Source of the DNA: Petrosia ficiformis
Lineage: Eukaryota; Porifera; Demospongiae; Haplosclerida; Petrosiidae
Length of the DNA: 64,000 nucleotides
Assembly (NCBI GenBank): GCA_947044365.1
Contig: OX345645.1
Coordinates: forward strand, 4,225,741-4,289,740
Reading direction: 5' to 3'
The position numbers and the translations under genes were made by a program. Shown here in pieces: positions 58,347 to 64,000 of the stretch (the stretch's first letter is position 1; each line of letters opens with the position of its first letter). The notes beneath the pieces are model-generated. The model was given only the letters and a program-made list of their open reading frames with translations, searched no databases and had not been told where the DNA came from.

Positions 58347-58544
58347 TTTTCTGAATGTGTCAAAAATGTAACTACCGATCAAGTGCCGCGCCACTATTTT
58401 TATCTCGGGCTATATACTTGGTGTTTAAATATAAGGTTGTTAATTTTACAACTTCCTGTCAGAGAGGAAGTTTAGCCAACTTAATATGATATTTAAACTG
58501 CAATTTAAAAAGTGTGTTTCATTGAAAATTTTGGGGTGCCAGAA

Positions 58545-58766
58545 TTCAGAACAGTCATAGTTAAAGGTTGTAATCCTGTTATTGGTTGTAGAGACAACAT
58601 CACAGATCCCATATGAGGTGTAGCATGTTATTAGTGTCCTCAAATATAGTAATTATCCCAGGGATGGCAGCATTACCACATCGAAACCCAGTGACCAGTT
58701 TAATCTAACATAGTTCACTGTGATATCACTAGTAGGAATGTTAAGATCAGACACAGAATCAGCAAC
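58545..58766 (-). pseudogene. Relic FN3 exon upstream of the receptor gene
   Basis: The minus strand matches receptor exon 5 nearly base for base in parts (GATATCACAGTGAACTATGT, AGATTAAACTGGTCACTGGG, CCTCATATGGGATCTGTGAT). It has small deletions that break the frame and a shortened end. A CAG acceptor (CAG|TTGCTGATTC) is kept. It lies about 200 bp before the receptor start codon, so it cannot belong to that transcript. Confidence 0.8.
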
Positions 58767-58884
58767 TGGAAATAAGAGAGAACATGAAAAAGTTACCTTA
58801 TACTTAAAGAGTTACCTGCCAGAATATTACATATAGAGTCTATATTGTGCATGAGCATGATTTACCAATGGTATTACAGTTAGT

Positions 58885-59138
58885 GTTGTTTTAGTTAACT
58901 ACAACTAAACCCCCTTTAGTAAGCCTAATATTATTTCACTAAAATAGTATAGGCTTACTAAAAGGGTTTTAGTTTTATAACAATTATTATCATTTTAGTT
59001 ATTGCAGCGGATTTCTAATTCAATTATAGTTTAGTTAACTAAATCAATTGTAACTAAACTAAAAGTTTGAGAAATCAGGCATACTATAACTATTACTGTA
59101 ACTATAAAACTGGTTGCTATAGTCATACTAAAACAACA
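58885..59138. repeat. Palindrome-rich MITE
   Basis: Ends GTTGTTTTAGTTAACTA and ACTAAAACAAC are inverted. Inside are AGTAAGCCTA ... TAGGCTTACT and AGTTTAGTTAACTAAA pairs. A related short palindrome lies near 45715. Confidence 0.65.
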
Positions 59139-61880
59139 ATTGTGAGTATATAACAAGAAACTATAGGTCTATGTCATTTGTTCACAGTATGATTACTGTG
59201 ATAAAATGTTTTAATGCAGAAGTGTGTATATACACAGAAGCCTACTAAAATAATAACAAAAGATCTTTTATTAAGTTTGCATGCGGGCAAACATCTGGCA
59301 CAGTACGCTGGTGCTATAGACTTTATTCTAAAACACATCTGGGGGATTTTATAATTAGTAGGAAACAGCCAATTTGTAAGCTTTTGTTGACATTCTTTAT
59401 CAAAAACACCTTTCAATTTATAAGTGTAATTTGTGACGAACTATGAAATGAATTTCAGATTTTGATTTATTGTTTGTACATCAGTCATGCACACAATTAT
59501 ACGGGTTTGTTAAAACTGTTCTTACCATTTAAAGTGACATAACACTGTAAACATTTATGCAAACCTTTATTGAAGATATCATTTCACAACTGTAATAAAG
59601 GTTTGCATTAATTTAATGATATCATTTCATAGCTGTTGATGTTTAGCTACTGATTACAAATATAGTTTGATAGTAGCATGAAATCAATGCATTGTGAATT
59701 ATAATGTAGTGAGCATGGATTATGTAAATTCATGTGGAGTAGAGATATGCATGTATTGTGTGAAAAGTATAAAAATTATTATTTCACTCACATACTATGC
59801 AAGTGATCACAGCTTTAAATTATATACCATTTCTCCCAATGTATAATTGTTTTGATTATGTTGTTTACTGCGAGTCAGAGTTATTACCCTGTGTCTCATC
59901 TTGAAACATGGACAAAGTGCAAGTCAAAAAAGTGTAAATGATGTGGTTGTTGGGACCATCACCTCTGATCGAGAGACCCAATTGTTTTTAAAGGTGAAGT
60001 GAAGTGAGAGTAAATGTACCCAGTACTGTTGGTGTGAGAGCCAATGGGAGACAGTTCACACATTGCAGACCAAGCCTGATGGTCACAATGTGGCTGGTTT
60101 CGAGTGAGGTGTTCCTGTTGCGACCTGAAAAATGGTGAACTGTGCTCGATGAGGGTGAAGCCAGAGAGGAAACTCTGGTGGAAGCATGTAGCATTTCTGA
60201 TGTGCAAACTGATTGTTACACTTTGGAAAAGACTAATTGAACTGTCTAATAGTTGGTTTCCTCCGAAGTTTCCTTCAGGATAGCTGGAGTCCATTTTGGT
60301 ACGTTTTGGTTAGTTTTGTTGGGTAAAGCGATTAGACATATTGGGGTTGAAAGGACCTCAACTTATTCGTAATTTCAAATCAGTGACTCAGGGGCTCTGT
60401 GAGGGCTATTTCTGGCAAGCAGAATTGGCAATGTGAGCATTAAAATACAGTGCCAGAGTTGATGCTGAGCGAAACCAGGAAGGTGTTGGTTAATCCAGAC
60501 AGCAGGACAGTGGCAATGGAAGTCATAACCCATGAATGAGGTGTAATTACACACCTGCCAAATCAACTAGCCCTGAAAATGAATGGTGCTCAAATGTCGT
60601 GCCTAGTTGCCTGACGCCTGGTTGGCAAAGATGCATGCCCCGCGTAGTAGGAGGGCTCAGAGGTCCCCACTTTGACTTTGTGGTGGTGCAGTCCATAGTG
60701 CAACCATGAACAGAGCGGCTTCTGGTGCAAATTTTGGTGGTCATAGTATTCAAGTCAGCGAGAGCCCAGGGATGAATTGTCTTTTCTTCTTGATGGAGTG
60801 TGTTACTTGTAATCAGGAAGGCCGGAGATAGGGTCATCTGATTCCGGCATAGCACCACACTTGTCGTGAGTAACTATGACTCTCTTGAGGTACTCTGAAT
60901 GTCAAAGTGAAGAAATTCAATCAAGTGTGGGTAAACATGGGTGTAATTATGAAGTATCCAAATGCTATCTACTATCTAGCAAAACCACAGCCAATCAATA
61001 GGCTTGGCACAATCAGTGGGAAAAGAAGACGGTCTTGAGCTTGACTCTAGTCCGACTCTGCTGAAGAGACATGAGGTGTAGAATAGGTGGGAGCTTACCT
61101 CAGTGTTTGCACCAGTGAAATACCAATACTTTCTTTACTTATTCGATGGTGCAGAGGCAGGCCGGTGTCCCTTTCCATGGCCGTTTGTGCGACAGCTTCT
61201 AGTTTGAAAGGTTGCCTGTGTAGCAGCCACTCGCTGGCTTGTGAGAGCTGCCAATCTGCGCTGAAGACAGTGTCAGGAGGGGAGATTGGCTGGAGCAGCA
61301 CATCTGTTAAATGATAACACAGGTGTCCAAAGTGGAGCTCAGCGAGAATGGAGGGTAAAAGCTTGATTGATTCCAATTTCAGTACAAATGTGAATCGTGA
61401 AATCATGGCTTATTGATCCTTTGGTCTTTTGCAGGTCTAAAGCCAGGTGTCAGAAATGTTACTACAGGGATAACTGCATGGCTTGTGGCAGCCAAGTGTT
61501 CACAGCGATGTTGCTTTTTGATCCTACAATGTTGGCTCTTCCTATCATTGTGGAGCACAATTCCCCTTGTGTTGGATTGTTCACCCACATGAGTATGTTG
61601 TGAGACAGGTTAGTTGTGAGACAGCCAATGGTACAAAGCTACCATCCAGTGGATTAAGACTGAATGACTCTTAAGTCTTCATCCACATTGGAGTGGCAAT
61701 GACAAGCCTATGCTGCTGGCAGACAATGTTGTGCATAGGGTAGGCTGTTTTGGTCCTCCTATCCGTAGACATTTATTCAAATGACATCTATACTCTATGC
61801 TCATAAATGTTTGGCTGAGTAACTGTCAAATGGCCTTGGTAATCAAAAAGAATGGTTGATAATATAATGTATTGAGCGTA
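59139..61880. other. Stretch without a recognised gene; 59950-61700 is GC-richer and may be a decayed element
   Basis: 59548-59610 holds an inverted pair (GCAAACCTTTATTGAAG / TAATAAAGGTTTGC). From about 59950 to 61700 base composition shifts toward GC and several 60-110-codon frames appear on both strands. None shows a domain I recognise, and they do not join into one frame. The next segment (61885) is retroelement-derived, so this may be its upstream part. Confidence 0.4.
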
Positions 61881-61884
61881 GATT

Positions 61885-62240
61885 GTCTTTGTGGTTAGAT
61901 GGTGATAATGAAGCTTTGTTAGGTGAAGGTCGTACTATACAACATTACCTCCATCCTCAGATTAAGACATTGTCGAATAGACAAGATGCTACTGTATTTG
62001 CAAGGTTTATGTCAGAGGGAAAGGTGAGGGCTGCACTACACGTTATCCTCTCAAAGCAATAATGGTTCACTGGCCTTGGACACTTTAATGATTCTGTGTC
62101 AGTTGTCAGTCAAAGAGATTTTATAAAAGAAACATCCACCTGCACAACCACTTGATCCTACAGCTCAGTCTCATTTCATATGAGGATCCTATAGAAGAAC
62201 CCTATATTTGATAAAATTAGCAATAAATGATCTGGAATGA
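61885..62240 (+). pseudogene. Retroelement coding fragment, decayed
   Basis: The plus strand reads RLSLWLDGDNEALLGEGRTI, then FARFMSEGKVRAALHVILSK, a stop, and later KHPPAQPLDPTAQS in another frame. The pattern GKvxAALxxL followed by KHPPAQPL is, as far as I recognise, the region before the reverse transcriptase in invertebrate LINE-type elements. No reverse transcriptase follows in the window. Confidence 0.5.
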
Positions 62241-62272
62241 ATCTTTACCTGTTCATCTTAGTGGTTTAGGCA

Positions 62273-62793
62273 TTGTTATTCCTTAGTCATTTTTCTACAG
62301 TAGAATTTAATACCTACAACTTCCTGTCAGAGAGGAAGTGTAACCAACTTAATAGAATACTGAATTTAAACTGCGGCGCGGACCTTGAATGTACCACACC
62401 CCAAATTACTGCAGATTACGAGGGTATACCAATGTGGTGGCGGCGTTCATACAAAACGCCCACGCTTTGTTGGATGTGGTCGGGCGGTGCTTTGATTCAA
62501 ATGTCCGCCCTATGATGTTACTTTGAAGCTAGCTTAGGGTACTTATTTTAAAAGGAGATTAGAATGGAATGTTGATGTATATTTTGATCCTTGTATAATT
62601 TCAAGGCTCGATCGAAGTCCCAATAGTGATATATAGTTGTCCAGACATTTTGGTGAAGACAGAAGAAACGTAACGTAACCCTCCGCTCCGCCTACGCGGG
62701 CGAGGGTTAAAACCTGGTTGCAGTTGAGAGCGCTCGAGCTCGATAGATATATAGATCGAGGCCAGGCTTCCACTCCGCCCATGAGATTCTACC
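62273..62793. other. Repeat-derived sequence upstream of the convertase gene
   Basis: 62320-62365 (ACTTCCTGTCAGAGAGGAAG) recurs at 58450-58495. 62390-62445 recurs inverted at 5812-5870. 62560-62710 is an inverted copy of the CGTAGGCGGAG repeat, ending CCTCCGCTCCGCCTACGCGG. The last 80 bp should hold the promoter and 5' leader of the convertase gene. Confidence 0.55.
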
Positions 62794-63539
62794 ATGAGCA
62801 TGTTCACGAGTTTTGCTCTAGTTTTGTTTTATTGTCTGTTTACATCTCTGAGTGCTCACAAAGTAAACTACATTAACGAATGGATAGTTCAAGTGAAAGG
62901 AGGACCTGAAGTTGCAGATGAGATAGCAGAAAGACATGGTTTTCAAAATCTAGGAAAGGTATAGTCTGTAATTAATTTCTTGCTATGATAAGATTAGCTG
63001 AAGTGTTTATGTTCTAATAATGTAATTCAGCTAACACGTTTGATAGACTAGTTTTCTGTAAGGATATCGTTAGAAATAAATGTCATTCTTTACCTACTAA
63101 TAATCTAATTGACCAGGTTATTTTAGTCTAGACTGCATTCACTGTCCACTGCAGAATGAATTTGCCAATATATATATACTCATTATACTGACAATATCAA
63201 TAAAATGGAGTAGGTGAACCCAGCATAACTAAAGCAAAGATTCATTTGTTAAACAAATCTGTTGCTGCTCCAGAATGATAATATATATTATTGTCACTTT
63301 CCAATTCTAATAAACATTCAACCACCACTTTCTTTCAAAGACTTTCAAACAAGTTGAGAGTTTATCTCTAAAATATCGATTATAGAGGCTTCAATATATG
63401 GACACAATTTCTTCACACTTATATCTACCATTTTACTCTCTTACAGATAGGTAATCTACAGGAACACTACCGATTTGTTCTAAGAGATACATCTCATATG
63501 TTAAATAAAATAATTAAAGCTCTAAGTCAGGAACAACAG
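62794..63539 (+). CDS. Furin-type proprotein convertase, first two exons (3' partial)
   Basis: Exons 62794-62958 and 63447-63539 are both in phase 0; the gene runs past the window. ATG 62794 gives a signal peptide (MSMFTSFALVLFYCLFTSLS). The prodomain of subtilisin-like proprotein convertases follows: NEWIVQVKGGPEVADEIAER, HGFQNLGKIGNLQEHYRFVL. The family's NEWAVxIxGGxxxAdxxAxxhGfxnlGqIGxLxxxYhF pattern is easily recognised. Such enzymes cleave secreted precursors at dibasic sites in the trans-Golgi; the prodomain folds and inhibits the protease until removed. The catalytic Asp, His and Ser lie beyond the window. Confidence 0.88.
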
Positions 63540-63608
63540 GTAAATACATGTGTAATACACAAGAGGTAGTTAGACTGCTAGGATCACCTGTAACCGGCTA
63601 TTTTTTAT

Positions 63609-64000
63609 TGCCCCATTCTTATGATTGCTTTCCATGAGATTGAATTTATTTTTCTATATAATTATACTTGCGTGACGTATGCTTGTATACGTTGTTAAGC
63701 TAAGGAAATTGTGTTATTTCAGGGAGCTTGATCAATGAATGGGCATGGTGTGTAAATGAATATATGTTCAAGCTACTGTAAAGTGAACTAGAGTCAATAT
63801 ATTGAGTCTACAGACCAGCAGGAAGAAAGGAGCTTGTAGAAATTGCAAATAATAGTTGTTGTAGCAGAGACATTATAAAAATTAGGCAAGATTTTTCAAA
63901 AAGTAAGAAAATAATAATTATAGCGATATAGAGTTTGAGACTTGAGAACTGAGTCATCAACAAGGATTCATTTCGGGTTGAAGGTGTAGTTTCATCAAGG
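63609..64000 (+). repeat. Dispersed MITE-like family, copy 3 (runs off the window)
   Basis: ATGATTGCTTTCCATGAGAT, ATACGTTGTTAAGCTAAGGA, GGAGCTTGATCAATGAATGG and GCAGGAAGAAAGGAGCTTGT follow the order of 17821-18295. It lies in an intron of the convertase gene. Confidence 0.7.

Noticed and set aside
59959..60858. Several minus-strand frames of 60-111 codons as a possible gene
   Set aside because: They lie in different frames without good splice sites and show no recognisable domain; recorded only as a possible decayed element.

Overview
The window looks like animal nuclear DNA. It is AT-rich, its genes are split by many GT-AG introns (54 bp to about 7.7 kb), and there is no bacterial-style gene packing. 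The gene content is metazoan: Death, ROCO (Roc-COR), ZU5, Ig and fibronectin-III domains and a proprotein convertase. Together with the dense load of small DNA transposons this points to an early-branching metazoan, most likely a demosponge of the Amphimedon type. That assignment is inference; no search was run.

Layout. (1) 1-2406 (+): 3' end of a kinase-type gene with tandem MIT domains, ULK3-like. (2) 3813-4330 (-): a frameshifted gene relic. (3) 19872-6275 (-): a seven-exon gene for a 1116-residue P-loop/COR-like/Cys-rich/Death protein. Its 7.7-kb fourth intron is a transposon nest: a fold-back element, a pogo element carrying a transposase plus a HIRAN-Ulp1-type gene split by a hAT insertion, a tyrosine-recombinase element with terminal inverted repeats, and several MITEs. 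(4) 21864-22422 (+): a small stand-alone ZU5 protein, head-to-head with gene 3; a 1.66-kb DNA transposon sits in their shared promoter. (5) 25927-24830 (-): a single-exon, probably N-myristoylated trypsin-fold pseudo-protease. (6) 26112-44869 (+): a ten-exon ankyrin-Roc-COR-Death protein of 999 residues, divergent from gene 5 across 184 bp. Its sixth intron holds a broken hAT transposase and a decayed DIRS-like retroelement. (7) 58346-47339 (-): a 14-exon type I receptor of 1055 residues with Ig and FN3 domains and tyrosine motifs in its tail. (8) 62794-end (+): the first two exons of a furin-type proprotein convertase.

All exon models were joined by hand. Every listed junction keeps reading frame, and this is the main support for them.

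The most interesting feature is the 6-45 kb block. Two ROCO-like proteins with matching COR, Cys-rich and Death parts lie on opposite strands, and each shares a short divergent promoter with a small partner gene (ZU5, or the membrane-anchored pseudo-protease). Domains of this kind act in animal cell-death and innate-immune signalling (compare DAPK1, MFHAS1 and PIDD1), so the block may be a co-regulated signalling cluster. That function is inference.

The rest is repeats: TA-flanked pogo/Tigger-type elements sharing CCGTAT ends, TTAA-flanked piggyBac-like MITEs, hAT MITEs with 8-bp target duplications, a tRNA-derived SINE pair, fold-back hairpins, and fragments of at least two retroelements.
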